Part shown: positions 51,984 through 63,518 of the stretch, in pieces
How positions within the stretch are numbered: the first letter of the stretch is position 1
How the letters are laid out: every line of letters begins with the position of its first letter
Source of the DNA: Pilatotrama ljubarskyi
Lineage: Eukaryota; Basidiomycota; Agaricomycetes; Polyporales; Polyporaceae
Direction: 5' to 3'
DNA: 64,000 bases
Assembly (NCBI GenBank): GCA_022385805.1
Contig: MU277678.1
Location: 293,413 to 357,412 of the forward strand
The notes under the pieces: model-generated
What the model was told of the DNA's origin: nothing
Seen by the model: only the letters and a program-made list of their open reading frames with translations
Databases searched by the model: none
Position numbers and translations under genes: made by a program

Positions 51984-53838
51984 TCAGTGCTTCCACTTGA
52001 GCCACTTCTTGTCCACGTGCTTATCCTCCTCGAAGATACACTTGCGCTGAACGACCTCCAGGATCTTCTCGCGCACGCCGGCCTTGCCCTTGCGCAATTT
52101 ATCGAACTTGGCCAGAAGCTCGTCGAGTGTGATTTCCGTCGCGCCGCTGGACTTGTGGCTGCCGTCGACCATAGAGCGGATCTCCGCCTCTGTCGGGAGC
52201 GCGAACTGCATCGGGTCCATGACCCTGTTCGGCTGTGCCAGGTAAGATGGAGGAGTTATCTTGGGCGCAGTGCCATTCTCCGGCGTGTACTTCGAGAAAA
52301 AGTTCTGGAGCACCTCGCTGTCGTTGACGTCCTCAAGGCGAGCCGGAGACCAGTTGGGCCGCTCCTTGATCTTGTCAACCAGCACAGCAGTGACACCGGT
52401 CTTGAAGTCCGGCGTGACGCCGCTCTGATGACATGGATAGGTATTGCTATTGCAGAGTGAGGGGTTGGGAAATCAGAACTACTCACGCAGAACGCCGTAG
52501 CAATATTCATCTCCATCTGCAGCGCGTCCAAGAGAGTCATCTGCTTGCCTCTGCGGATGGCAGCGAGCGCGACTTTGAGGCTCGTCGGACTCCGTTTGTC
52601 CAGCTCGGCAAGTGTCTCCGCGGCCCACTTTCGGACTTCCTCGTCCTGGTGACCGTCGGAAATCTGAGTCAGGGCCGCGACGATTTTCTCCACGGTATTG
52701 TGACTGAACGCCGAGTCAAGCGCCTCGCGCTTCGCACCAATGATAGCAGTTGACGGCTGGTCCGGCTCGCCCTCGGATCTTGCCTCTTCAAGGAGCTCGT
52801 TGATACGTGGGTAGGTAGGGTTTTCGAGAGCACCTAGGCGCTCCAGAAGTGCGGGAATCCGGCGAGACTCCACGTAGTGCGTTGCAAAGCCGTGCTCGCT
52901 GTGGTGGACGCATGAATAACTCGTTGGTAGAAGGCACAGGAAGAGCCACGCTCACAAGACCGCCCGGCCACTAATAGTGGTTCCGGTCAATCCCAAATAA
53001 GTTCCGATCTCTCCGTCGACTCTCGAGAGGAAGTAGCTGGCTCCGACGTCGGGCGAGTAACCAATTTTGGTCTCCGGCATTGCAAACACCGTCTTCTCGG
53101 TCGCGATCCTGAACTGAGCATTCACAGCAAGACCGACGCCTCCTCCCACTGTCCTTTGCATGAGTCACGGTATGCAATATTCATTCCTCTGTGACTTACT
53201 GGTGATGCCGTCCATTACGCAAACGTATGGTTTTGGTACAGCAGCAAGTATGTAGTCCATCTCAAACCTGGGAGCAGACGCCGCACAGTCAGATCGGCGT
53301 GTGTACGTGTGTGAGACCGGCAACCTCACTCGCGGTGGAAGAAGTCGATGGCCTTGGGCCGTGTCGCCGGATCACTAGCATAGCGTACGACGCCTGGTCT
53401 TGTCACTAGGTGGAGTGCGATGAAGAACGGGAGAACGCTCACTTTCTACGTCACCGCCAGCACAGAATGCCCGCCCGACGCCGCGTCCGACGATGACCTT
53501 CGCTAGTTCGCCTTGGGACCATTCCTAGTAATGCGAGGTCGATCGGGGAGGACGCGCGACGAGACCGGATGGAATCTCACCTCAATTTGCGGGCGCAGCA
53601 GGTTGAGCATAGGCTCGTTGAGGGCGTTGAGCTTCTTTGGCCTGTTGAGGACATATGTGCGAACAACTCCATTGGACTCGAAGAGAACCGGAGCTTCGTC
53701 GGGCGCATCCACGCGGGGCTTGGAATTGGATGCAGACGCGGAGGAAGACATGAAATGGCGGCCGATTGCTGCTGTTCGCTGAGCTGCTGTCGCGGTTGGG
53801 CGAGACATTCTCTTCAGCAAGACGTTGCGCGCATACAT
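51984..53838 (-). CDS. EHD3: 3-hydroxyisobutyryl-CoA hydrolase, mitochondrial (EHD3/HIBCH)
   Basis: The ATG at 53838 gives a mitochondrial-type leader rich in Arg, Thr and Ser ([20 protein letters not shown]). The enoyl-CoA hydratase/isomerase fold follows: [20 protein letters not shown] with [11 protein letters not shown], and [16 protein letters not shown] for the oxyanion and CoA site. Next are [20 protein letters not shown] with [20 protein letters not shown], and the diagnostic HIBCH block [20 protein letters not shown] (Glu and Asp catalytic pair). The C-terminal helical domain includes [38 protein letters not shown] and a Lys-rich end. HIBCH removes CoA in valine catabolism in the mitochondrial matrix; the fungal Ehd3 protein has also been found attached to the mitoribosome. 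Several short introns are needed. It is divergent from TBCE (316 bp). Confidence 0.93.
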
Positions 53839-54154
53839 CTGGACGAGTCTCGAGAGCTGGCGCCGCCCGAGTCGGCTGAGCTAGGTCAGATAAAGCGGAG
53901 GGCGCTGAGGGAGCGGGAGTCCGACGGCGGCAGGACGCTGGGCAGTGGTCAGTGGGAAGCTCACCTGACGCGCTCACTGACGCCCGCATACGCGCCCGTC
54001 GCCGGCGGACACGACACGCGACGGCCCGCGCAGTGCGCATCGCATCTTGTTCCCGTCCACAACATCACCATCTCTCTCTTGTGCGCGCTGCACTCGTTCT
54101 TCTCGCCGTCTCGCCCGTCTCGAGTCACAGAGGCAGAACGCCGACGCTCTCCAC

Positions 54155-56927
54155 ATGACATCGGACCTCCCTTCGGTTGGCACGCGCCTGTGGCACTCGG
54201 GCCATCTGGGAACCGTCAAATTCGTCGGGCCAGTCGATGGCACCCAGGGCATCTGGCTCGGTGTCGAGTGGGATGATCCTAAGCGTGGCAAGCACGACGG
54301 TGTCAAGGATGGGAAGCGGTACTTCACGTGCCTGTGAGACGACATGTTTTGTGTCGAGGCGATACTGTAACTCCTCATGTTTCGAATAGCGTCCCAAATA
54401 GCGGTTCTTTCATTAGGCCCTCTCCTGCGATCTCTTACGGCGTGACATTTCTGACCGCGCTCACTGCGAAGTACGTCGACATTCCACGTGGTGATATGTC
54501 GTCGGAAAAGGTCGTCCTGGGCTCCTCCGGCGGTGCGATCGAGGTCGAAGCTGTCGGTCTCGACAAGATCAGAGGAAAGCTGGCTCGACTGGAGAGTCTC
54601 CGTGAAGTGAGCCTGGACAATGAGCGTGTTTCCAGTGCCGACCCGCCCGGCCATATCCGGCGGACTTGTCCTGGTGAGTCCATAGCACTGGGCAAGAGTC
54701 CTGAGCGACTTAAAGGGAACGTCCCGTTATTTTACGAGATACCTTGACGTTCCCGACCCCATTTGATCGCGACTCGAGCCGTGCATTTTCCACAACGCTG
54801 AATCCCTGCTGTCTGCGTGGTGTGCCACGGGCTCAACGGTGGCATCCGCGGTCGTTTCAGTCTCCTCTCATGTCGCGCTCTCCGTGGGCACCTCTATAAT
54901 GGCAATGACCACGAAGGCATTCGTTCCCAACAATCGCAAAGGAGCAGGAGCCGCGTTGCGGTCAGAATTTTTGAGATAATACGCTGCTCTGCCGCAGTTG
55001 ACCACGGGGCTTAGGGCTCTGGCCCACCGCTTGAAAATAGCTGTACTCGAAATTTAGCGGGTAGGCGACAAAATCTTTGAGGTGTTCAAGAATTACATGC
55101 TCTTGAATGGTTGTAAATGCATCATAATCACATCATGCCCGCCTCGGATGACCATGACATCGCCCAGTTCCTGCGTGCGCTCGACCGTATATCGTCTCGG
55201 AGCTCACAGAATCACTTTGCGGTGTCCAATTTGTTCGTCTCCTGACATATCTGACGCATCATAATAGGAATCCGTGGACTAGATCTGTCCAAGAATTTGA
55301 TCCCTGGATGGGATGTTGTAGCCGCGATCACAGTCGAGTTACGGGACCTCCGCAGTTTGTCATTGAAGTACGTGATATTCGTCGGAATACATCATCACAA
55401 TCGCTTGAACAGGTCTATGCAGCCAGAACCGCCTGAGACCGCCGCAACACCTCGATGCGTCGGCATTTGAGAAACTGGAGGAGTTGCAGCTGAACGCTAC
55501 ACTCACGACGTGGGAAGAGTTTCAGGTTCTCCTGACATACCTGCCGGCCCTAAGGACGGTGGAACTGGGGTACAACAGACTGCGGGTTCTCGAGAGGGGC
55601 CACGGTACCACCGCGGTCGGCAGCAATAACGCTACGATTCAAAGCATCAACCTGGATGGTAACGAACTTGAGGACTTCCCGGGCATTTGCTCTGCAATGC
55701 AGAACCTGACCGCGTCAGTGCCGGGTTAAGATATCTCGATTACCTCTGGGGCTGATGCGCCACCAACAGACTGCAGCGTCTGGTGCTAACATCCAACCTC
55801 GTCGCACAAATCTCCCCGTCTCCCGGCCATTTCGGAGAAGCAGCTACGCAGTCGCCAGTCTCAGGGCTGAAGCATCTAGCTCTCGCGTTCAACCGCATCG
55901 CGTCATGGACCGACATCGATACACTGCCACGCTGGTGTCCACAGCTAGAATCACTGACGCTTACCGGAAACCCGCTTTACGAAGGTGCGCTCGGTGTGGA
56001 AACGATCCAGGATTGACGCAGGCGTTCCTCCGCCGCATGCTCACTCATCACCGATGTGATGTCAGACCCAGCGCATAAGGTGTACGCGCGGCCGTTCACA
56101 ATCGCCAAGATACCGTCGCTCAAGATCCTCGACGGCGCCACGGTACGTCCTGACGCGGTGGACCCTATCAGGTCGTCCGTGGCCCTTTCAAACGCTCGCT
56201 CTTAATTGCGGTCACAAACGCTGTATCACAGGTATCACCGAAGGAGCGCACGGACAGCGAACTGCTATATCTCTCACAGATCAGCAAGCAAGCACTCTCC
56301 GACGAAGAGAAGCGTGCGGTGCATCCGCAGTGGCAATCCCTCTCTGCCAGTGCGTCATGTTTCCAAGCACCCGTACGCGGGCGGGTCGACCTCGGCTGAC
56401 TTAGCATCTCATGTCATCGTTCCCACCCGGTCGACTCCCTCCTTGTTTGCTGTACTTGCCATCGGTCGTCGCACGTGTAGAGCACGGAGTCTCGGACACG
56501 CCGCCACGTTCCCAGGCGGAAGTCCAAGACACCCTCAGCAATCGACTCATCAGTAAGTGGTCTACCGCGTATCGTACCCATCGGATCGTCACGCAAGTAT
56601 TTTATTGCCGCCGTAGCTGTTCGCATCTATGAGTCGACGAGCGGACCTCCGCAGAGCCTACCTCCGAACGAAATAGGTGAATATCTGCAGCGTTGCCGGA
56701 CCGACGTGACGTTGCGCGTACTCTCGACAATGACGGTTCGCACGTTCCGCCTCAAGATTGTCAAAGCGTTCAAAATTCCTAAGGCTCAGCAGAACGCCAT
56801 GCAACTTTGGATGGTCTTGCCCGACGGACATGCTGTAGAGATGAACGAAGAATATGCAGGAAGGGACCTTTCGTGGTGGGGTGTAGAAGAGGGTACCTCT
56901 TTCGTGCTTGCGAACGGGTCATCATGA
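54155..56927 (+). CDS. PAC2: tubulin-folding cofactor E (TBCE/PAC2)
   Basis: The ATG at 54155 opens a CAP-Gly domain: GTRLWHSGHLGTVKFVGPVD, GTQGIWLGVEWDDPKRGKHD and GVKDGKRYFTCLVPNSGSFI. The central leucine-rich repeats follow: LRSLSLNQNRLRPPQHLD, LEELQLNATLTTWEEFQVLL, RTVELGYNRLRVLE, INLDGNELEDFPGI, LVLTSNLVAQISP, LALAFNRIASWTDIDTLP and LTLTGNPLYEDP. The LRR cap and a C-terminal ubiquitin-like domain end it (VTLRVLSTMTVRTFRLKIVK, AMQLWMVLPDGHAVEMNEEY). TBCE assembles alpha/beta-tubulin with cofactors B, C and D. The splice at 54673/55268 joins the codons for P-G-I-R-G-L-D across a 594-nt intron, about ten times the local norm; the other introns are roughly 50-90 nt. The gene is otherwise intact and convergent with the SR-protein gene. 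Confidence 0.92.
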
Positions 56928-57701
56928 TCATGCATACAGTACTCGACATAGTAATCACACCTCTGATTATGACGAGATGGAAGGTCTGCATATGTCGACT
57001 GTACACGAGAACACAGTAACGCCGGTCAAGGAACAAACAACAGGGACCACATGGACCGGGTTCAGGTTACATGGAGAGAATTACGCACCTTCGATGGCCG
57101 GGACCTGGAGCAGATGAGGGTGATACCCACAGCCATCCGACATCGCCATTGGTAGCATTTGGCTTGGGCACTCGTGTCTTGCAGGGGGATACAGCAGGGT
57201 TGCCTATACTCCGCGCGACCTCGGCAGGGATGCCCCACGTAACGTTCGCACGGGACATCGTGCATCCACATACGCCCACAAGGACCGGTCTTCCATATAC
57301 GTCGGCCGTACCGGCGTCTCCCCGGGGCGCTTCTCCGCACTCCACTAAGCGAACCGCCATTATAGCGACGGGTGCACTTCGACGAGGACCCTCCAAGCCA
57401 GCAAACGGGAACCTCGACCGACCAGTGTTGGGAGCACTCAAGCTTGAAGCGACGCCTACGGATTCCTGGAGCACCTTGAGGCGACGCGCGGCCAGCGGAA
57501 TTGCATAACGGAGGGATATCCTCAGGTGGGCCGGGAAGCGCCATTCGAACGGGGGAATACGCGGGATAACCTCCGAGCTCGAAGTACAGGGCACCTCTCC
57601 ATACAGCAGAAACATAATCGACGCGAGACCCAGTCCGAGACGCCTTTTGGGAAGAATTCGCGGTCCACAAAGAACACGGATATCCGGAAACCATGGCCAA
57701 C
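56928..57701. other. convergent spacer with unsupported open frames
   Basis: 774 bp between the TBCE and SR-protein stop codons. A plus-strand frame (57071-57508) and minus-strand frames (for example 57067-57714) stay open because the sequence is GC-rich, but no domain or splice pattern supports them. It most likely holds two 3' UTRs. Confidence 0.45.
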
Positions 57702-59033
57702 TCAGCGCGCCCAACCGTTGTCCCCGTTGGCATGCCTCGGGGGCCTGTCATCGTAGCGATCGTCTTTCTCGTCCCGTCGACGGTCGTCCCTACGCCTGTC
57801 CACGTCGTCCCTGCGGCGGTCATAATAAGGGTCAGGGCCTCTTCGGTCATCATAGCCGCCTCGCCGATCATCGTACCCTGCAGGCCTTCTATCATCAACA
57901 TCCCTCCTGGGAGGTGGAGACCTGGGGCGACGATCATCGACGTCGGCGCGGCGAGGAGGTGACCTGGAGCGTTCCCTGCGGGATCCGCGGTCATCCCTGT
58001 AACGATCGTCCCTGTAGCGATCGTCTCTGTAACGATCATCACGGTAACGGTCGTCGCGAGCATACCGGTCGTCCCGACGGTCATCACGGCGGGGCTCCCG
58101 GCGGTAGTCATCGGCGCCACCACGCTGTCATTGACAGTTGAGCATCGTTGAACATCGAGAGTGCATCCCGCATACCTCGCGATCCATGGTAACGCGGACG
58201 GGCTGACCGCGTAGATCACGTCCGTCCAATTCCTTGACGGCGCGCTCAGCGTCCTCACGCGAAAGGTATTCAAGGATACTGTGACCGAGGGGGTCAGACG
58301 ACGCCAGGGTCCGAGGTGCAACTCTTTACTGACCCTTCACCGGGGACGTCGCGGTCAATATCAGCGTAAGATACGCTGCCAGCCTCGCGACCGAAGTCCT
58401 TTAGGTCCTGTAATGAGGGAGATGGTCAGATGTTACTGCTCGATCCTCGCAGGCTCTGTGATGCTTGAGGGTCGCCGGATCCCAATTGGAGACGCCGATT
58501 TCCAGGGGTTGATCTAGAGGGGACTGGGTAAGGGGACGAAACTTACCTGCCAACTGGTGTCGCGAGAGATGCCAGACACGATGAGACGGAATCCAGGTGG
58601 GCGTCTGGCACGCACGGCGCGGTCAGCGTCAAACGGTTCACGGCGAGGGCGCGTCTCCTTCGCAAATTCAACCACAATGCTATGGACACAGTAAGCGCTT
58701 GTAGGAAACGTGGTAGAGGATGTAAGCGCCGTACTTTGAACCCATGAAGTTCTTGCCGTTGAAGTGCTGAAGCGCGTCTTCGGCGTCACGAGAGCTCTCG
58801 AATTCGACAAAACCGAAACCTGGAATATCAATCATAAGAAGTCGAACAGCAGCCTGGTACGGGGCACGGACCTGTCATGACGCGACAATCGACGATGCGG
58901 CCGTACCCATCGAAGAACTTGGACACGTCTTCAGAGCGAGCATCGGGCGGGAGTCCTACGAAGCACGTTCAGCCATGCCTCAGGCATTGAGACCAGTTGA
59001 AAACGTACTTCCAAGGTACAGACGACGGGCCAT
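57702..59033 (-). CDS. SR-type RNA-binding protein with two RRMs and an Arg-Asp tail
   Basis: The ATG at 59033 gives MARRLYLGSLPPDARSEDVS-like RRM1 (YLG as RNP2; GFGFVEFESSRDAEDALQHF as RNP1). RRM2 follows: RLIVSGISRDTSWQDLKDFG with the SWQDLKD signature of SR-protein pseudo-RRMs, then ILEYLSREDAERAVKELDGR and GQPVRVTMDRE. The tail (57702-58130) is almost pure Arg/Asp/Tyr: six-residue DDRYRD repeats, a short RERSRSPPRR segment, then DDRR clusters ending NGDNGWAR and stop. Proteins of this layout (Srp2/Npl3/SRSF1-like) bind exonic RNA and guide splicing and mRNA export. Exact orthology is uncertain. At least five short introns are required. It is divergent from NFS1 (297 bp between starts). 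Confidence 0.85.
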
Positions 59034-59330
59034 GGTGGTGGGAGAGAGGAAGATGCAGGCTGTGGGAAGGTGGGCGTTGAGAACAAGAAAAGACCTCGTC
59101 TCTGTGGTCCGTGCGCGAGACGGTCGCAAGGCATCACTGATGGGTCCACATTAGGAGACATGTCCCGAAAAGGACAAGGCTGAGGGGGAGTCTGGTGCCG
59201 CGGCCGAGAGGCGCCGTGAGGACGCCTCACTTCCCGTGACTTGTCGCCGTGCCGCTGACTGAGTAAGAGAGGAGTACATATTCACGACAACTCTCCAGTT
59301 ATCTGATAACTCTCTTGCTCGTCATCCACC

Positions 59331-61296
59331 ATGCTCGCCAGAGTCTCAACACGCTCCGGAAAAGCCCTCTCGTGCTCGGCCCTTCGTGCTGCGGCCTCTC
59401 GCGTTGTCCCCAAGGATGCGCGCAGGACCTTTGTCCAACCCTCCGGTGCTGACCGGGCTAGCGTCGTCGATGTGCCTTCGTCCTACCAGGAGGACACGGC
59501 CTTTGCACCTCGAGTCGGTCAGTGCGAAAGATTTCACGAAAAGCATTCCACTAATGCATTTCGCAGACATGTTCGGCTTCAAATTGGAAGCGACCAGGAG
59601 AGAGAGCGGTCTGTCCGAGAAGGCTCGCCCTATCTACCTAGACATGCAGGTAAGCCCGTATTGAGTTGTTGCTGGCTTCTCAATTCACGTCGTCGTCAGG
59701 CCACTACGCCCGTGGACCCCAGAGTTCTCGATGCTATGCTCCCGTTCTTCACCGATCAGTTTGGCAACCCCCATAGTCGGACGCACGCATACGGTTGGGA
59801 GGCAGAGAAGGCAGTGGAGGACGCACGCAAGGTTTGTGCCGCACGCGGCTCCCCTTGTGCTTGGTGCTGACGCCTGGCGCAGCATGTCGCAGACCTCATT
59901 GGCGCTGAGCCCAAAGACATCGTCTTCACCTCCGGTGCAACGGAGACCAACAACATGGCGATCAAGGGTGTAGCCCGCTTCCACAAGGATAAGAAAAAGC
60001 ACGTAATCACAACTCAAACCGTGAGTATCATCGTTCCGTCGAGATGAGTATCGGCTGATCACCCTCGCAGGAGCACAAGTGTGTTCTCGATTCGTGCAGG
60101 AAACTGCAAGAGGAGGGTTTTGATGTGACCTACCTCCCCGTTCAGAAGAACGGCGTCATACGACTTGACGAACTCGAAGCCGCCATTCGTCCTGACACTT
60201 CTCTGGTCTCGATCATGACTGTCAACAACGAGACCGGTGTCATTCAACCCATCAAAGAGATTGGCGAGATCGTACGCAAACATCGTGGTGTCTACTTCCA
60301 CACCGACGCGGCGCAGGCTGCCGGCAAAATCCCCGTTGACGTGAACGAGATGAACATAGACCTCATGAGTATCTCCGGTCACAAGCTGTACGGTCCTAAG
60401 GGCATCGGTGCTGCATACGTCCGGCGGAGACCTCGTGTGAGACTGGAGCCCATCTTGAGTGGTGGTGGACAGGAGCGCGGCCTGCGCAGTGGCACACTCC
60501 CGACTGCGCTGGTGGTTGGTATTGGTGAGGCTGCGAGGATTGCGAAGCAGGAGATGGCGGTGAGTACCATTCTCATTGGGTCAGGACGATGAAACCTATC
60601 ACGCAAACTCCAATTCATCTTCAATTTGCGAGCATCGTGGCAGCACCGCTTGTTTCGACGAGTCGATGCGCCAGCTTTGCAAAGACATTGCGTGCAGGGG
60701 TACTGACAGTGAAACATTGTTTGATGCCTGCGCATGAACGGGCATTTTACTTACTTCCTGTTTACAGAGGGATCAGGCTCGTGTCAAGGAGCTCTCTGAC
60801 CGTTTGGTAAACGGTATCAATTCGCGTATCGAGCATGTCGTCCGGAACGGCGACCCGAACGGCTATGCCGGCTGCGTTAACCTCAGCTTCGCATATGTCG
60901 AAGGCGAGAGTCTGCTCATGGCTTTGAAGGTATGTGATCCCGCATCCTCACACCCCTCGTCTAACGGAGTTTGTCCAGGACGTTGCGCTTTCATCCGGTA
61001 GCGCGTGTACGTCGGCCTCGCTTGAGCCCTCATACGTTTTGCGCGCCCTGGGTGCCGCAGAGGATATGGCTCACTCGTCGTTGCGCTTCGGTATCGGCCG
61101 CTTCACTACTGAGGCGGAAGTCGACTACGTGATCGAGAAGATCGTCGCTGTCGTCCAGAGACTCCGTGACATGAGGTGTGTCCTGTCTCCTCATCCTGCG
61201 TGGTGCTCGTGTGCTAACAATCCTCTGCTCAGTCCATTGTGGGAGATGGTTCAGGAGGGCATCGATATCAACGCTATCGACTGGTCGCAGCACTAA
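59331..61296 (+). CDS. NFS1: NFS1 cysteine desulfurase, mitochondrial
   Basis: The ATG at 59331 starts a mitochondrial presequence ([20 protein letters not shown]). The class V aminotransferase fold follows: [40 protein letters not shown] and [60 protein letters not shown] and [18 protein letters not shown] come next. The PLP-lysine block is [20 protein letters not shown], the substrate loop [15 protein letters not shown], and the catalytic cysteine block [20 protein letters not shown]. Nfs1 strips sulfur from cysteine and passes it to Isu1 for Fe-S cluster assembly and to tRNA thiolation. Introns are short except 60560-60767 (208 nt). The C-terminal [20 protein letters not shown] is the standard family ending, so the gene is intact. 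Confidence 0.97.
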
Positions 61297-61801
61297 TCAG
61301 CCCCAACGCATCCCTCTGCTCATGTCAAGATCCTCCATGAGCATTCTGGATGGACGGAGCACCGCCCCGTCGTGTCGGCATAGCTACTGTCTTGACAAGT
61401 CCGCAATCTCATTACCGTACTGTATGATTGTCTGCATGCGTTTTCCGTGTACACTATGCTTGCCTTGCGGAATCCAGTAATGGCTCAGAGATGGGCTCCA
61501 GATCTCACACATCTGCGTGCTGTGTCTGCAGCATGACACTTTGGAGCATGATCTTTCGATCATTCGCATTAGCCCGCTCACGATAGGACAACATACTTGG
61601 CATGTGTGAGTTGGCAGGCGCTGAGTGATGAGGTGTTCAGGCAATGCTCGGCCTGTTCCCATCCCGGGCTGTCTGCTCAAGGGGTGCTCTCACTTGCACC
61701 GTACTACTCGTGACGTTTAGGAGGAAGGAAGCGAAACCCCTAGATTTTGAAACAAGTACAATACAGACGAGGTACTACTGCAGGCGCCATCAGACTCTCC
61801 G
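61297..61801. other. convergent spacer NFS1 / GH6
   Basis: About 500 bp between two stop codons, with no gene recognised. Confidence 0.45.
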
Positions 61802-63518
61802 TCACAGCGGGGGGTTGGCCTTCGACACCAGGGTCTCGAAGTACGTCTCGAACCAGGTACCGGCCTCAGGCGCGGGGACGGTTGCGTCGGACTGTACCGC
61901 AGCAGTGAGTACACATCGTCTCTACGTCGCGCAGCTCGAGAAGGACGTACCAAAGAGCACGTGCTATCGTAGCGGGGAGACGAGCTGTTCGAGGTACCGT
62001 CGGACTCGCCTCCGGGCTTGACCCAGACGATGGCGTCGATGAGCGGGTTGCCGGTGTTGGTCGTCGGGCGGGTACCGAAGCCGGCGCCCTTGATGTTGCA
62101 CCAGTCACCCCATTGCTGGCGGAGGTTCTGCTGGCCAGCGCGGCCCTGGTCGACGACGAACTGCGCGGGGAAGCCTGCCTGCTTGAGCATTGGGCCGAGC
62201 GCCTGTGTGCGTCATTGGTGAGCCTCGTTGTCCGGGATAAGGGTACAAGAGACTTACGTTGATGTAGTGCGACTCGTCGTAGTTGGGGTTGCCCTGAGTG
62301 ATCGGGTCGGGCGAGGCAGCAGTCAGCGCGTTGTAGTTCGCGACGTCTGTCGCAGCTCTGTTAGCTCATGCCCAGCTGTAGGCGCAGGTAGGTACTCACT
62401 GGTAGCGAGACCGCGGACGAAGGGCGACGAGTTCGCGCTCTTGAACATCTGCGCGAAAAGAGTCGCAGCGGGCTGGATGTTGGCGGGCCAGCCGAGCCAG
62501 CCGGCGTGTCCAGCATCCATGTACATGTAAACGCCGACCGAGGAGAGCTGCTGGAGGGCGTAGGTGACGCAAGCCTTGTAGGTGGCCTCCGCGTTCGCGC
62601 ACTTCTGGACGTTGAGGTTCGTGACGAGGTTGGCAAGGGAGTCGGGCTCGATGACCGCGACGACGCGCACGTCCGGGAACTTCTTGATCTGCGCGACAAT
62701 CTGGTCGATGTAGTTCTTGTAGTTGGCCTCGCCGTTGTTGGCGATGCTGAACTCGCCGTTGGATGCCTTGGCGGCACAGTCACGATCCGGCAAGTCGTAG
62801 ACGACGATCTGAACCAGCTGCTTCTTGCCAGTGCTCTTCTGGATCGAGTCTGCATCGGCAAGGTACGTGCCGAGGTCGGGGACCTTGGCCACGGAGTCGA
62901 GCCAGGTGAACGTCGGGATGTTAGCGACGCTTGCGGCCTTGCTCTTCAGAGTTGGGTCCGTGATGGAAGCGGCGGCGGCGGCGACCTCAGCAGCGTAGTA
63001 AGGGCTGATGTAGATCTGTAGAGTGTACAGGTGAGCTCTCCAACAGTGACCACCCATAAGACCACACTTACTTCAAAGCCAGTGAAGGGATTTCCGGGAG
63101 CGGGGGTGCTCGAAGGGGCACCAGGAGCGGAGCTCGACGTGGGAGAACCGGGCGCAGAGGGGGTAGACGAGGGTGCAGAGGGAGTAGACGAGGGTGCCGA
63201 CGGTACACTGGTCGAGCTCGGAGCGCTCGCGCTCGGGCTGACAGAAGAAGTATGAGCGCTCTGCTCCTTTGAGGGGCTCGAGATACGCTTACAGGCACTG
63301 CGAGTAGTAGTCGTTCTGCTTGGTGCAGACGGATCCAGACACACAGGTAGTGGCACCCGCTGGAAGGGGGCGTTGGTCAGTATGACTGTCACTGTATAGC
63401 AGTAATGAAGTGACATACTCCAGCCAATGCCGCCGCACTGTCCGTAGATCGGAGACTGGGCGTAGGCCAGGGAGGGGACGACGGCGAGCAGGGCGAGGAG
63501 TGACGCGAACTTGGACAT
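61802..63518 (-). CDS. cel6A: secreted cellobiohydrolase, CBM1-GH6 (Cel6A type)
   Basis: The ATG at 63518 gives a signal peptide (MSKFASLLALLAVVPSLAYA). The cellulose-binding CBM1 follows directly: QSPIYGQCGGIGW, an intron, then CVSGSVCTKQNDYYSQCL with the usual Cys and aromatic residues. Next comes a Ser/Pro/Thr/Ala-rich O-glycosylation linker with SAPSSTP repeats. The GH6 catalytic domain starts NPFTGFEIYISPYYAAEV. Active-site blocks: VVYDLPDRDCAAKASNGEFS with the catalytic Asp of DLPDRDC, VVAVIEPDSLANLVTNLN, MDAGHAGWLGWPANIQP, QGRAGQQNLRQQWGDWCN, IKGAGFGTRP and WVKPGGESDGTS. The C-terminal exon ends FETLVSKANPPL. GH6 enzymes release cellobiose from the non-reducing end of cellulose. A TATATAAC box lies 66 bp upstream (63583-63590). 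All introns restore frame. Confidence 0.96.

Noticed and set aside
57071..57508. Plus-strand 145-codon frame between TBCE and the SR gene
   Set aside because: Lies in a convergent 3' UTR spacer, with no homology or intron pattern.
57062..58321. Minus-strand frame of 419 codons overlapping the SR-protein gene
   Set aside because: Its 5' part is an alternate-frame reading of the Arg-Asp tail exon; the true frame gives the conserved RRM and DDRYRD sequence and stops at 57702.
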